Shown: positions 29,596 through 38,688 of the stretch, piece after piece
How positions within the stretch are numbered: position 1 is the stretch's first letter
Layout: every line of letters starts with the position of its first letter
Translations under genes and position numbers: made by a program
The notes under the pieces: generated by a model
Databases searched by the model: none
Told to the model about the DNA's origin: nothing
What the model saw: only the letters and a program-made list of their open reading frames with translations
Source: a virus
Strand: one strand, 5' to 3'
IMG/VR virus record: IMGVR_UViG_3300036939_000056
Coordinates: 1 to 49,682 of that record
Length of the DNA: 49,682 nt

Positions 29596-31564
29596 CGTCA
29601 AGAGCGTCCGCATGGCTGCCGTCCGGTCCGGGTTGAGGCCGCCTCCGCGCCTGTCGTTGTCGGCATGGGCGGACGAGCATTTCCGCTTGAGCGCCGAGAG
29701 CGCGGCCCAGCCCGGGCGCTGGCGAACACTGCCATACCAGCGGGGGATTCTTGACGCGATCACCGACCCGAAGGTCACACACATCAGCGTGCTCAAGAGC
29801 GCTCGTGTGGGTTACACGCTGATGGTTAGCGCCGCCATCGGGTACTACATCCATCACGCGCCGGCCCCCATCCTCGTGGTGATGCCCACGGTGGACGACG
29901 CTAAAAATTTCTCCAAGGAGACCATCGCGCCGATGTTGCGAGATGTACCCGTTCTCTCGCGGATCGTGTTCGAGGATGCGGACGAAAGGGGAGGCAAGGA
30001 CGGCGGCAATACCTTGCAGCACAAGAAGTTCGCCGGCGGCATCCTGTCGTTGATTGGTGCCAACTCTGGCGCGGGCTTCCGGCGTGTGTCTCGGAAGGTT
30101 GTGATCTTCGACGAGGTAGACGGGTACCCGTTGAGCGCCGGAAGCGACGGAGACCCAATCAGCCTGGGCGTGAAGCGTAGCGAATACTTCTGGGACCGGA
30201 AAATCATCGCCGGGTCCACACCACTCGTCGCTGGCGTCTCCAGAATTGAGCGCCTCTTTGAGCAGGGCGACCAGCGGCGCTATCACGTCCCTTGTCCCCA
30301 CTGTGGGCACTTCGCTCCGCTAGTGTTTCGAGGCGACAAGGGCCACCGAATGGAGTGGCCGGAAGGCAAGCCAGAGGAAGCGTTCTTTTCCTGTCAGGCA
30401 AACGGCTGCGTCATCGAGCACAAAGAAAAGCGGGAGATCGTCGAGCGCGGCGAGTGGCGGGCGGACAACCCGCACACGGATAAGGAGAAAGAGGCCGGCG
30501 GCCTGCACGTCAGTTTTCATCTCTGGGCGGCATATAGCTACAGCCCGAACGCGGCGTGGGGGGCGATAGCCAAGGAGTTTCTGGAGGCCAAGGATGACCC
30601 GGAGACCCTGCGAACCTTCGTGAACACGGTGCTCGGAGAGACGTTTCAGGAGACCGGCGAAGCCCCGGACTGGGAGCGGTTGATGGCCCGGCGCGAGCCC
30701 TACCCCATCGGCGCCGCGCCAGAGGGCGCCCTGTTTCTCACCGCCGGCGTGGATGTGCAGAAAGACAGGTTCGTCTACGAGGTGGTGGGGTGGGGCATGG
30801 GCAAGGAGTCCTGGAGCGTGGACGCCGGAGTCCTCCCCGCCGACACCTCGGACATCCGCAGTTACGAGCGCCTGGACGAACTCCTGGACAGGGACTTCGG
30901 CGGCCTGTCCATTCGTTGCCTCGCCGTGGACTCGGGCTTCAACACCAACGCCGTCTACTCCTGGGTGCGCACCAAGCCGGCTTCCCGGGTGCTGGCGGTC
31001 AAGGGCGCAGCGGGGGCCCGCTCACTGGTGTCGAGTCCCACGAAGGTGGATGTGACGCTGAAGGGCAAGCGGCTTGCCCGGGGCTGCCAGGTGTGGCCCG
31101 TGGGCGTGGACGTGGCGAAGTCGGAGCTGTACGGCTGGCTGGGGCTCCAGCGGCCTGAGGAGGGGCAACCCTACCCCCCAGGCTGGTGCCACTTCCCGGA
31201 GTATGGCGAGGAGTTTTTCAAGCAGCTGACGGCCGAGCACCTGGTGCAGGAGAAGGACGCCAAGGGCTTCCTCCGTCACGTGTGGACCCCACAGCCGGGC
31301 AGGGAGAACCACTTCCTCGACGCCCGGGTGTATGCCCGCGCCGCGGCGGCCGTGGCGGGGTTGGACCGAATGCGGCGAACTCCGACGCCAGCGCAGGAGA
31401 TTGCCGAGTTTGCCCGCGCGGTGGCAGACGCACAGGGCGCCGCGAAACAGACACCGCCCCCGCCAGCCCCAGCGCCACAACGGACTTTCCCGCACGAGCC
31501 CCGGCGGCCCGGCGGCTTCCTCTCGGATGCACGGCGTCCACGTAGTAAGGGATGGCTGAGATGA
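29588..31564 (+). CDS. Terminase large subunit (GpA family)
   Basis: This 658-residue protein matches the lambda GpA terminase family. It has the N-terminal ATPase with the Walker A-like KSARVGYT (about 70-77), the VVMPTVDDAKNFS motif (about 97-109) and Walker B VVIFDEVDGYP (about 171-181). A CPHCGH ... SCQANGC zinc site lies near 240-280, and the C-terminal nuclease region includes TAGVDVQKDRFVYEVVGWG and AVDSGFNTNAVYSW. The last 60 residues are Pro-rich. It powers DNA translocation into the capsid and cuts the genome. Length is normal for the family. Confidence 0.94.
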   Translation: MADVKSVRMAAVRSGLRPPPRLSLSAWADEHFRLSAESAAQPGRWRTLPYQRGILDAITDPKVTHISVLKSARVGYTLMVSAAIGYYIHHAPAPILVVMPTVDDAKNFSKETIAPMLRDVPVLSRIVFEDADERGGKDGGNTLQHKKFAGGILSLIGANSGAGFRRVSRKVVIFDEVDGYPLSAGSDGDPISLGVKRSEYFWDRKIIAGSTPLVAGVSRIERLFEQGDQRRYHVPCPHCGHFAPLVFRGDKGHRMEWPEGKPEEAFFSCQANGCVIEHKEKREIVERGEWRADNPHTDKEKEAGGLHVSFHLWAAYSYSPNAAWGAIAKEFLEAKDDPETLRTFVNTVLGETFQETGEAPDWERLMARREPYPIGAAPEGALFLTAGVDVQKDRFVYEVVGWGMGKESWSVDAGVLPADTSDIRSYERLDELLDRDFGGLSIRCLAVDSGFNTNAVYSWVRTKPASRVLAVKGAAGARSLVSSPTKVDVTLKGKRLARGCQVWPVGVDVAKSELYGWLGLQRPEEGQPYPPGWCHFPEYGEEFFKQLTAEHLVQEKDAKGFLRHVWTPQPGRENHFLDARVYARAAAAVAGLDRMRRTPTPAQEIAEFARAVADAQGAAKQTPPPPAPAPQRTFPHEPRRPGGFLSDARRPRSKGWLR

Positions 31565-31791
31565 GTGCTTGGAGCGCAGAGGACATCGAGAAGCTGAAGG
31601 CGGCCATCCTGGCCCTGGCCACCGGCACCGCCGTGCTGACGGTGCGCTATGGCGGCCCGCCTCCCCGCGAGGTGACGTACCAGCAGCAGAATCTACAGCA
31701 GATGCGTGAGTTGCTCGCCAGCATGGAAGCCTCAGCCGTCGGTTCCAGGCGCCGTGGGTACATGCGCACCTCGAAGGGGTTTCGCCGATGA
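31561..31791 (+). CDS. gpW-like head-tail joining protein
   Basis: This 76-residue protein starts at the ATG overlapping the terminase stop. It reads MSAWSAEDIEKLKAAILALA, TGTAVLTVRYGGPPPREVTY, NLQQMRELLASMEAS, which follows lambda gpW (helix, beta hairpin with VRYG...VTY, helix). gpW sits at the portal opening after packaging and provides the site for FII. Its place between terminase and portal is the classical lambda order. Confidence 0.88.
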   Translation: MSAWSAEDIEKLKAAILALATGTAVLTVRYGGPPPREVTYQQQNLQQMRELLASMEASAVGSRRRGYMRTSKGFRR

Positions 31792-33281
31792 AGGGCATGA
31801 CGGGCTGGGACCGGTTCACCGCCGCGTTCGCGCCGCGCTGGACGCTGGAGCGAGTACGTGCGCGGGCGGCGCTCGACACCATGCAGCGCCACTACGAGGC
31901 CGCGCAGCCGGGCCGACGTACCTCTGGCTGGGCGCGCAACCGAGGTGATGCAAATGCCCTGGCAGGCGTGGCCATCGCCGAGCTGCGCATGCACGCGAGG
32001 GACTTGGCGCGCAATAACGGCTGGGCAGGCAAGGCCCGTCGCGTCATCGCCAACAACACCACCGGGGGCTGGGGGCTGACGCCGCGTCCCACGGGCCCGT
32101 ATGCGGCCCTTGCGCGCACCTTGTGGACGGCCTGGGCGGACACCACCGACTGTGATGCGGACGGCATCTCCACCTTCTCGGGCATGCAGCACCTCGTCAT
32201 GCGCACCATCGCCACCGACGGCGAGGTGCTGCTGCGCAAGCGCCCTCGCCGCGTCATTGACGGCCTGGCCATTCCCCTTCAGGTGGAGGTGCTGGAGGCC
32301 GACCACCTGGACACCTCGCGCGACAGGGCGATCGGGCAGGAGGGCGGCCCCATCATCCACGGGGTGGAGCACGACGCCCTCGGCAGAAGGGTGGCCTACT
32401 GGCTTTTTCCCGAGCATCCTGGTGGCGCCAATGGCTCCGGGGTGAGCCGGCGGGTCCCCGCCTCAGAGGTGCAGCCCGTCTTCTACCGCGACCGCCCCAA
32501 GCAGGTGCGCGGCGTGTCCTGGTTCGCCGCTGGCATCGTGCCGGTGAAGGACCTGGACGAGTTCGAGGACGCCGAACTCATGCGGCAGAAGATCGCCGCG
32601 TGCTTCGCTGGCTTCGTCACTGACATTGACGGCGCAGGCGCTCCACTCGGCGCCCTGGACGAAGAGGCCGGGGAAGAGGTGGAGTCCCTCGAGCCGGGGA
32701 TGATTCGCTACCTTGCCCCCGGACAGCAGGTGCAATTCGCCTCCCCACCGGCCACCACCACCGATGGCTTCACCGCGCGTCACCTGCGCAAGGCGGCCGC
32801 CGCCTTCCGCGTCACCTATGAAGATCTCACAGGGGACTACAGCCAGAGCAATTTCAGCTCCGCCCGTATGGCCCGCCTCGCCCATTGGGCAGATGTGAGA
32901 GACTGGCAGTGGAACATGCTTGTGCCGCAAATGTGCCAGGTGGTGTGGGGATGGGCCATGGAGGCAGCGGTGCTGGCGGGGAAGCTTCCCGAGGTGGTGG
33001 GGGCCGAGTGGACGGCGCCTCCCATGCCGATGATTGAGCCGGACAGGGAGGGGCTCGCCATCTCCCGGCTGGTGCGCAACGGGGTGAAGACACCAAGCGA
33101 GGTCATCCGCGAGCAGGGCGGGGACCCCGCCTCCTTCTGGGTCGAGTACGCCAGGGACCTCCAGCAGCTCGACGAGCTGGGCATCGTCCTCGATTCCGAT
33201 GCCCGCCGCGTCACCCAGGCGGGCCTCTCCCAGGAGAGAAACAACAAGTCGGCAACCACGACGCCTGGTGGTGAGTCTTAG
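31788..33281 (+). CDS. Portal protein (lambda GpB family)
   Basis: This 497-residue protein carries the lambda portal sequence: RARAALDTMQRHYEAAQPGR, DLARNNGWAGKARRVIANNT, EVLLRKRPRRVIDG, VEVLEADHLD, PKQVRGVSWFAAGIVPVKDL, FEDAELMRQKIAACFAGFV and NFSSARMARLAHWADVRDWQ. It forms the dodecameric ring at one vertex through which DNA enters, and is the docking site for terminase and the head-tail connectors. It overlaps gpW by ATGA. Length agrees with lambda-family portals. Confidence 0.94.
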   Translation: MKGMTGWDRFTAAFAPRWTLERVRARAALDTMQRHYEAAQPGRRTSGWARNRGDANALAGVAIAELRMHARDLARNNGWAGKARRVIANNTTGGWGLTPRPTGPYAALARTLWTAWADTTDCDADGISTFSGMQHLVMRTIATDGEVLLRKRPRRVIDGLAIPLQVEVLEADHLDTSRDRAIGQEGGPIIHGVEHDALGRRVAYWLFPEHPGGANGSGVSRRVPASEVQPVFYRDRPKQVRGVSWFAAGIVPVKDLDEFEDAELMRQKIAACFAGFVTDIDGAGAPLGALDEEAGEEVESLEPGMIRYLAPGQQVQFASPPATTTDGFTARHLRKAAAAFRVTYEDLTGDYSQSNFSSARMARLAHWADVRDWQWNMLVPQMCQVVWGWAMEAAVLAGKLPEVVGAEWTAPPMPMIEPDREGLAISRLVRNGVKTPSEVIREQGGDPASFWVEYARDLQQLDELGIVLDSDARRVTQAGLSQERNNKSATTTPGGES

Positions 33282-33319
33282 TGGACACCACCACCCTTTG
33301 TGTGTGAGCCTGGAGGCCC

Positions 33320-35335
33320 ATGACGACAGCCACGCAGACTCGCAGCGTTCCCCCTTTGTCCATGCGCGCGGAGCTCGTCCCCGGAAGCCTCAACGAGGAG
33401 GCCCGCACGGTGGACATCATCTGGACGACGGGCGCCCGGGTGTTGCGCCGCTCCTTCTGGGACGGGGACTTCTACGAAGAGCTGAGCCTCGACCCGAAGC
33501 ACGTCCGCATGGGCCGCCTTGAGTCCGGCCGGGCCCCGTACCTCCGTGCCCACAATATCTGGGACCCGGATGCGCACGTGGGTGTCGTCGTTTCCGCTCG
33601 CCTGGAGGACAGGCGCGGAGTCGCCACCATCCGCTTCCTCCAGGGAGACGCGGAGGCGGACAAGGAGTGGAACAAGGTCCGCCAAGGAGTGCTCACTACC
33701 TTCTCCGTGGGCTACCGCGTCTACAAGTTCGAGAAGACGGAAGGGGGCGATGGCGCCACACCCGTCATGCGCGCCACGGACTGGGAGCCGGTGGAGCTCA
33801 GCGGCGCGGCCATTCCCGCCGACGCTGGGGCCCACGCACGCAGCAGTCCCGACCTCAATCCCTGTGAATTTGTCAATGCCACTCGCGGCGCCGAGCCGCA
33901 CATGAAGGAGAACAAGGTGCCCGAGTCCAACGCAACCTCCCCCGCCAGTCCCCAGGGCCAGGACGCCCTGCGCGCCGCCGCCGTGGAGGCGGAGCGCGCG
34001 CGTGTGGCCGAGATCACCGCGCTCGTCCGGAAGGCCGCGCTGCCCCCGGAGACGGGGGACGCCCTCATTGCCGGGGGCAAATCGGTGGACGAGGCCAGGG
34101 CTGTCATCTTCGACAAGATCATGGAGCGCAGCGCCTCTCACGGACCAATCCCAACCCCCAGCGGCGCCGTGGAGGTGGCACGCAGCGAGCGCGACAAGCG
34201 TTTGGAGGGAATGACGGCGTGGATGCTCGAGCGCTCGGGCTACGCGGACCTCATCGCCCGTGCCCAGCAGGACGCGAAGCATGGCCGACGCCTCAAGGGC
34301 ACGCCGCTGGACGGGGGAGAATTCCGGGGCACGCGCCTGCTCGATCTGGCGCGGATGTGCCTGGAGAGCGCGGGCGTGAAGACGCGGGGCATGGATGCCA
34401 TGACGCTCGTGGGCCACGCCTTCACGCACCGGGCAGGGGGCTACCAGACAACCGCCGAGTTTGGAGTCCTCTTCGAGAATGTCATGCACAAGCTGGTGCT
34501 GGGGGCCTACGCCACCACCCCGGACACGTGGAGCCGCTTCTGCGCCACCACCACCGTTTCGGACTTCCGGCCGAGCAATCGCTACCGGGCGGGCAGCCTG
34601 GGCGAGCTGGACTCTCTCAACGAGCACGGAGAATTCAAGAACAAGAATCTTCCAGACGGGGAGAAGTTCGCCGTCTCCACCGGCACCAAGGGGAACATCG
34701 TCGCCCTGTCGCGGCAGGCCATCATCAACGACGACCTGGGCATGCTTGCGGACATGGCGACGAAGCTCGGCAGGGCCGCCCGTTTGAGCATCGAAATGGA
34801 CGTATACCGGCTGCTTGCCGCCAACAGTGGCATGGGCCCCACCATGGCGGACGGCAACCCCTTCTTCCATTCCAGCCGCGGCAATGTGAATTCCACGGGC
34901 TCGGCCCTGTCTGTCGCTGGCCTCGATGCGGACCGGGTGGTGATGGCGCAACAGAAGGACCAGAGCGGAAACGAGATTCTGGACTTGCGTCCCGCGGTGC
35001 TGCTGCTGTCCACCGGCCTTGGCGGGGAGGGGCGCCTCCTCAACGATGCGGCGTATGACCCGGGGGACAACAAGTTCATGAAGCCCAACCGGGTGCGCGG
35101 CCTCTTTCGTGACGTCGTGGACACCGCCCGGCTGTCTGGCACTCGTCGCTACCTCTTCGCGGATCCGGCGATCGCCCCCGCTTTCATGGTGGCCTTCCTC
35201 GAGGGACAGGGGCAGGAGCCCGTGGTGGAGAGCGAGAATGGCTGGCGCATTGACGGCACCGAGTGGAAGGTGCGCCTGGACGCGAAGGCCCAGGCGTTTG
35301 ACCCGCGTGGCGCCGTCACCAACGCGGGCGCGTAG
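33320..35335 (+). CDS. Fused prohead protease and major capsid protein
   Basis: This 671-residue protein joins two functions. Residues 1-190 are a capsid maturation protease of the S35/U35 type, with LRAHNIWDPD (His78) and TTFSVGYRV (Ser129) as expected catalytic residues. A linker follows (about 190-290, PESNATSPASPQGQ plus a charged helix likely serving as scaffold). The C-terminal ~370 residues are the major capsid protein, with AGGYQTTAEFGVLFENVMHK, WSRFCATTTVSDFRPSNRYR, GNIVALSRQAIINDDLG and NKFMKPNRVRGLF. The precursor should be cleaved during prohead assembly. GGAGG precedes the ATG. Confidence 0.92.
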   Translation: MTTATQTRSVPPLSMRAELVPGSLNEEARTVDIIWTTGARVLRRSFWDGDFYEELSLDPKHVRMGRLESGRAPYLRAHNIWDPDAHVGVVVSARLEDRRGVATIRFLQGDAEADKEWNKVRQGVLTTFSVGYRVYKFEKTEGGDGATPVMRATDWEPVELSGAAIPADAGAHARSSPDLNPCEFVNATRGAEPHMKENKVPESNATSPASPQGQDALRAAAVEAERARVAEITALVRKAALPPETGDALIAGGKSVDEARAVIFDKIMERSASHGPIPTPSGAVEVARSERDKRLEGMTAWMLERSGYADLIARAQQDAKHGRRLKGTPLDGGEFRGTRLLDLARMCLESAGVKTRGMDAMTLVGHAFTHRAGGYQTTAEFGVLFENVMHKLVLGAYATTPDTWSRFCATTTVSDFRPSNRYRAGSLGELDSLNEHGEFKNKNLPDGEKFAVSTGTKGNIVALSRQAIINDDLGMLADMATKLGRAARLSIEMDVYRLLAANSGMGPTMADGNPFFHSSRGNVNSTGSALSVAGLDADRVVMAQQKDQSGNEILDLRPAVLLLSTGLGGEGRLLNDAAYDPGDNKFMKPNRVRGLFRDVVDTARLSGTRRYLFADPAIAPAFMVAFLEGQGQEPVVESENGWRIDGTEWKVRLDAKAQAFDPRGAVTNAGA

Positions 35336-35341
35336 CAACCT

Positions 35342-35357
35342 GGGGCCACAGGGCCCC
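35342..35357 (+). terminator. Short hairpin after the capsid gene
   Basis: ggggcc / ggccc(c) arms form a perfect 6-bp stem with a 4-nt loop, 7 bp after the capsid stop, followed by gcttctc. It may lower transcription into the tail genes or stabilise the capsid mRNA end. Confidence 0.4.
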
Positions 35358-35473
35358 GCTTCTCAAGCCGGGCTGGTCCAATTCGCACGACGCGAGGCTT
35401 CCTCCTGTGGCCTCGAAATCCAGGCGCAAACCCTGGGCCCGGCACCACCACACCACCTGCACTGGAGAGCCTG

Positions 35474-35806
35474 ATGTCTTCCTTCATTCAGCCCGGCGCC
35501 GTCCTCACCCTCGCCGCGCCGTATGCCGTCACCCCTGGCGCGGGCGCCAAGGTGGGCGCCATTTTTGGCGTGTCCACCGGCACCTACGCGCTCGGCGAAA
35601 CCGGCGAATTCAACACCGAGGGGGTGCATGCCCTCGCCAAGGTGAGCGCCCAGGCCTGGACGGTGGGCGCGCTCATCTACTGGGACAACACCGCGAAGCT
35701 CGTCACCACGGTGAGCACCTCCAACATGCTGATTGGATTCGCCACCGAGGCCGCGGCCAACCCCTCCCCCACGGGCCGGGTGAAGTTGGTGCACTCGCTC
35801 ATCTGA
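35474..35806 (+). CDS. Capsid decoration protein (DUF2190-like)
   Basis: This 110-residue beta-rich protein (MSSFIQPGAVLTLAAPYAVT, KVGAIFGVSTGTYALGETGE, FNTEGVHALAKVSAQAWTVG, YWDNTAKLVTTV) matches the DUF2190 family, which cements the expanded capsid. The position directly after the capsid gene is typical. It is preceded by a 138-bp gap with the short hairpin. Confidence 0.88.
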   Translation: MSSFIQPGAVLTLAAPYAVTPGAGAKVGAIFGVSTGTYALGETGEFNTEGVHALAKVSAQAWTVGALIYWDNTAKLVTTVSTSNMLIGFATEAAANPSPTGRVKLVHSLI

Positions 35807-35812
35807 ACCGCC

Positions 35813-36133
35813 ATGAGCTTCCGGGACTTGCTCCGCGTCACCGACAGAGTCCTCCAGGCGAGCCTCCTGGCGGACACCGTGCGCTACACCGCGAGTGACG
35901 GCGCGGCGGCCGACGTGAAGGGCATGTTCGATATGGCCTATGTCCAGGTGTCCGGTGGCGAGGCGGGGGTGGCGAGCTCTGGGCCCGCGGTGTTTCTCCG
36001 CCTGGCCGACTTGCCAAGCAACCCGGGCGAGGACTTGGAAGCGCGAGTGCTGGCCGAAGGCGTGGTGTACCGTGTGCGAGAAGTCCAGCCCGATGGCCAC
36101 GGGGGCATTCTTGTCCTCCTCCACGAGGTGTAG
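35813..36133 (+). CDS. Head-tail connector (FII-like)
   Basis: This 106-residue protein (MSFRDLLRVTDRVLQASLLA, SGPAVFLRLADLPSNPGEDL, VVYRVREVQPDGHGGILVLL) resembles the lambda FII tail-attachment family, with the C-terminal 'YxVREVQPDGxGGxxLxL' strands. It would bind gpW at the portal and create the tail docking surface. The start is 6 bp after the decoration gene. Confidence 0.8.
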   Translation: MSFRDLLRVTDRVLQASLLADTVRYTASDGAAADVKGMFDMAYVQVSGGEAGVASSGPAVFLRLADLPSNPGEDLEARVLAEGVVYRVREVQPDGHGGILVLLHEV

Positions 36134-36135
36134 CG

Positions 36136-36642
36136 GTGCACCCCCGGCAGAGAATCCGCGAGGCGGTGGCGGCCCAACTCACCGGGAAGACGGCGGCCGG
36201 CAACCGCGTCTTCCCCACCCGCGCGGTACCCCTGCGGCGCGTGGAGCTGCCAGCCCTTGCGGTATACACGCCGAGCGAGTCCGTGGAGCCTGCGAGCCGG
36301 CAGACGGCCCCACGGGAGCTGCGGCGCGTGGTGCAGGTGGTGGTGGAGGGGGTGGTGAATCGGGCCGCAGGCGTGGATGATGCTCTCGACGCGCTGGCAC
36401 TCGAGGTTGAGACGGCCCTCCATGTGGATGACTCCCTGGGGGGCGCCGCCTCCGACTTGCTGCTTCTCTCCTCGGAGCTGGATGTCTTCGATGATGCGGC
36501 GCAGACGGTGGGCGTGGTGCGACTGGAATTCGAGGCGACGTACTACACGCTCGCCCCTGAGCCGGGCGAGCTGGATGAATTCAAGACGGCCGGCGTGAAG
36601 CACGGGGAGTTGGCCGAGGACGTGGTGCATGTGGAGGAATGA
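36136..36642 (+). CDS. Tail terminator / connector (gpU-like)
   Basis: This is a 168-residue protein with a GTG start at 36136. It opens HPRQRIREAVAAQLTGKTAA, then NRVFPTRAVPLRRVELPALA, VVQVVVEGVVNRAAGVDDAL, and ends with a strand-rich part (VVRLEFEATYYTLAPEPGEL). This arrangement fits the gpU/Mu gp37-type protein that caps the tail tube and joins it to the head. The position between FII and the sheath supports this. Confidence 0.78.
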   Translation: MHPRQRIREAVAAQLTGKTAAGNRVFPTRAVPLRRVELPALAVYTPSESVEPASRQTAPRELRRVVQVVVEGVVNRAAGVDDALDALALEVETALHVDDSLGGAASDLLLLSSELDVFDDAAQTVGVVRLEFEATYYTLAPEPGELDEFKTAGVKHGELAEDVVHVEE

Positions 36643-36645
36643 CTC

Positions 36646-36834
36646 ATGAGAGTACAGCCGAAGCCCGGGGTATTGGTGCGCCACCCCGTTACCAAGCAAC
36701 CCCTTCCGCCCGGGGGAGCGGAGGTGGAGGACTCCTCCTTCTGGTTGCGCCGTCTGCGTGACGGGGACGTGGGGGCCGTGCCACCCCCGCAGCAGCAGCA
36801 CAACGAGCCTTCGAGCAATGAGGTGAAACCGTGA
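36646..36834 (+). CDS. DUF2635 protein
   Basis: This 62-residue protein (MRVQPKPGVLVRHPVTKQPL, PPGGAEVEDSSFWLRRLRDG) is a DUF2635 member, a small protein always found just upstream of the sheath in Mu-like tails (Mu gp38 position). Its role is unknown. Its last codons overlap the GTG of the sheath gene. Confidence 0.85.
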   Translation: MRVQPKPGVLVRHPVTKQPLPPGGAEVEDSSFWLRRLRDGDVGAVPPPQQQHNEPSSNEVKP

Positions 36835-38315
36835 GCATTCCCTTCGGCTCTGTACCTGCGGCGCTGCGGGTGCCATTCGTCGCGGTGGAGATTGACTCCT
36901 CGGGCGCCCAGCAGGGCCCGGCCCTCCTCTCCTACCGCGTCCTCCTCCTCGGGCAGAAGACGGCCGCCGGCAGCGCGGAAGCCGACTCCCTCCACCGCGT
37001 CACCAACCCCGACGCCGTGGCCACGCTGGCGGGCCGTGGCTCCCTGCTGCACCGACAGGCCCTCGCCTACTTCGCCAACAACACCTCGACGGAGACGTGG
37101 GTGGGCGTGCTGGAGGACGAGGGGGCTGGCGTCGCGGCGACGGGCACCCTCACCGTCACCGGGCCGGCAACGGCCACTGGCACCCTCTCTCTCTACGTCG
37201 CTGGCACTCGCGTGCCGGTGGGCGTGTCGAGCGGCTCCACGGCGGCCACGGTGGCCGCCAGCATCGCAGCGGCCATTACCGCCAGGCCCAATCTCCCGGT
37301 GACGGCGGCGGTGGGCAGCGGGGGCAACACGCACATCGTCACCCTCACCGCGCGCAACAAGGGCACCCACGGCAACGGAATTGACGTGCGGCTCAACTAC
37401 CAGGACGGTGAGGCCACCCCGGCAGGCGTGGGTGTGACGGTGGCCCCCATGTCCGGAGGAGACACCAATCCCTCCCTCGCCGGCATCATCGCCACCATGG
37501 GAGATTCCTGGTTCCAGGTGGTGGCCCACCCCTACACGGATGCCACCAGCCTCTCGGCGCTGGAGACGGAGCTCGCCAGCCGCTTCGGGCCCATGCGGAT
37601 GATTGACGGCCTGGCCATCACCTCGGCAGCAGGCTCCTTCGCGACGCTGACAACGCTGGGCAACAGTCGCAACAGCCCGCACAGCTGCATCGTGGCGCAG
37701 CCCGGCGCCAACCCCCTCACGCCTCCGGCCGAGTACGCGGCCATGGTGGCGGGCGTGGTGGCCCGCTACGCGCCGCAGGACCCGGCCCGGCCCCTCCAGA
37801 CGCTACCCGTGGTGGGTGCGCTGGCGCCAGCCGAGGCGGACCTGTTCACGCTGGAGGAGCGCAACCTACTGCTCTTCGACGGCATCGCCACCACCACGGT
37901 GGCCGGCGGCGGGCTGGTGCAGCTCGAGCGCCTCATCACCACCTACCAGACGAATGCCTCCGGCTCCGAGGACACGGCGTACCTCGACGCCACGACGCTG
38001 CTGAATCTCATGTTCCAGCGCTTCTCCTTCCGCACCCGCATCCGCACGCGCTACCCCCGGCACAAGCTCGCCGACGACGGGACGCGCGCGGGCGCCGGCC
38101 AGGCCATCATCACCCCGAGCACCGGCAAGGCCGAGGCGGTGGCGTGGTTTCGGGAGATGGAGGCGCTCGGGTTGGTGGAAAATTTCGAGCTCTTCAAGAA
38201 GTCGCTGGTGGTGGAGCGCAACGCGCAGGATCCCAACCGGCTCGATTTCATGCTGCCTCCAGACCTCATCAATCAACTCATTGTCTCGGCGGCGAATATT
38301 CAACCCCTTCTGTGA
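36831..38315 (+). CDS. Tail sheath protein (Mu gpL-like)
   Basis: This 494-residue protein (GTG start) is the contractile sheath subunit. It has the N-terminal domain (VPAALRVPFVAVEIDSSGAQ, SYRVLLLGQKTAAGSAEADS), an inserted beta domain around 100-190 (TLTVTGPATATGTLSLYVAG), and the conserved C-terminal part (LQTLPVVGALAPAEADLFTL, ERNLLLFDGIATTTVAGGG, LNLMFQRFSFRTRIRTRYPR, FMLPPDLINQLIVSAANIQ). It packs around the tube and contracts on infection, proving a myovirus-type tail. Length is usual for Mu-like sheaths. Confidence 0.94.
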   Translation: MSIPFGSVPAALRVPFVAVEIDSSGAQQGPALLSYRVLLLGQKTAAGSAEADSLHRVTNPDAVATLAGRGSLLHRQALAYFANNTSTETWVGVLEDEGAGVAATGTLTVTGPATATGTLSLYVAGTRVPVGVSSGSTAATVAASIAAAITARPNLPVTAAVGSGGNTHIVTLTARNKGTHGNGIDVRLNYQDGEATPAGVGVTVAPMSGGDTNPSLAGIIATMGDSWFQVVAHPYTDATSLSALETELASRFGPMRMIDGLAITSAAGSFATLTTLGNSRNSPHSCIVAQPGANPLTPPAEYAAMVAGVVARYAPQDPARPLQTLPVVGALAPAEADLFTLEERNLLLFDGIATTTVAGGGLVQLERLITTYQTNASGSEDTAYLDATTLLNLMFQRFSFRTRIRTRYPRHKLADDGTRAGAGQAIITPSTGKAEAVAWFREMEALGLVENFELFKKSLVVERNAQDPNRLDFMLPPDLINQLIVSAANIQPLL

Positions 38316-38323
38316 GGTGACGA

Positions 38324-38686
38324 ATGGCTGACATGCGACGCAGCGGGACGATTGAATTCAACGTTGATGGCGTAAGGCATGACGCCATCGGCAGCTTTAC
38401 CTATAGCCTAGGCCAGCCGCTGCGCGAAGGACTGGTGGGCTCCGACGGCGTGCACGGATTCAAGGAGATGCCACAAATTCCGTACATCGAGGGTGAGGTG
38501 AGAGACAGGCGCGGCCTGGACGTGAAGGCCATGCAGAACCTCACCGACGCCACGGTGACGCTTCGGCTTGCCGTTGGGAAAACGGTCGTCCTCTCCGGTG
38601 CGTGGTATGCGAACGAGGGCGCCATCGGCACCGAAGACGCCAATATCCCCGTGCGCTTCGAGGGCATGGGCGCGGAGGAAATCTAG
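38324..38686 (+). CDS. Tail tube protein (Mu gpM-like)
   Basis: This 120-residue protein (MADMRRSGTIEFNVDGVRHD, AIGSFTYSLGQPLREGLVGS, GVHGFKEMPQIPYIEGEVRD) is a tail tube subunit of the Mu type. The GxxGFxExPxxPxIEG pattern and position between sheath and chaperone are characteristic. It stacks in rings to form the channel for DNA. Confidence 0.92.
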   Translation: MADMRRSGTIEFNVDGVRHDAIGSFTYSLGQPLREGLVGSDGVHGFKEMPQIPYIEGEVRDRRGLDVKAMQNLTDATVTLRLAVGKTVVLSGAWYANEGAIGTEDANIPVRFEGMGAEEI

Positions 38687-38688
38687 CC

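Noticed and set aside
33278-35338. Minus-strand frame of about 686 codons opposite the capsid gene
   Set aside because: It is the exact shadow of a well-supported protease-capsid fusion; its composition is His/Arg/Gly-rich and lacks motifs.
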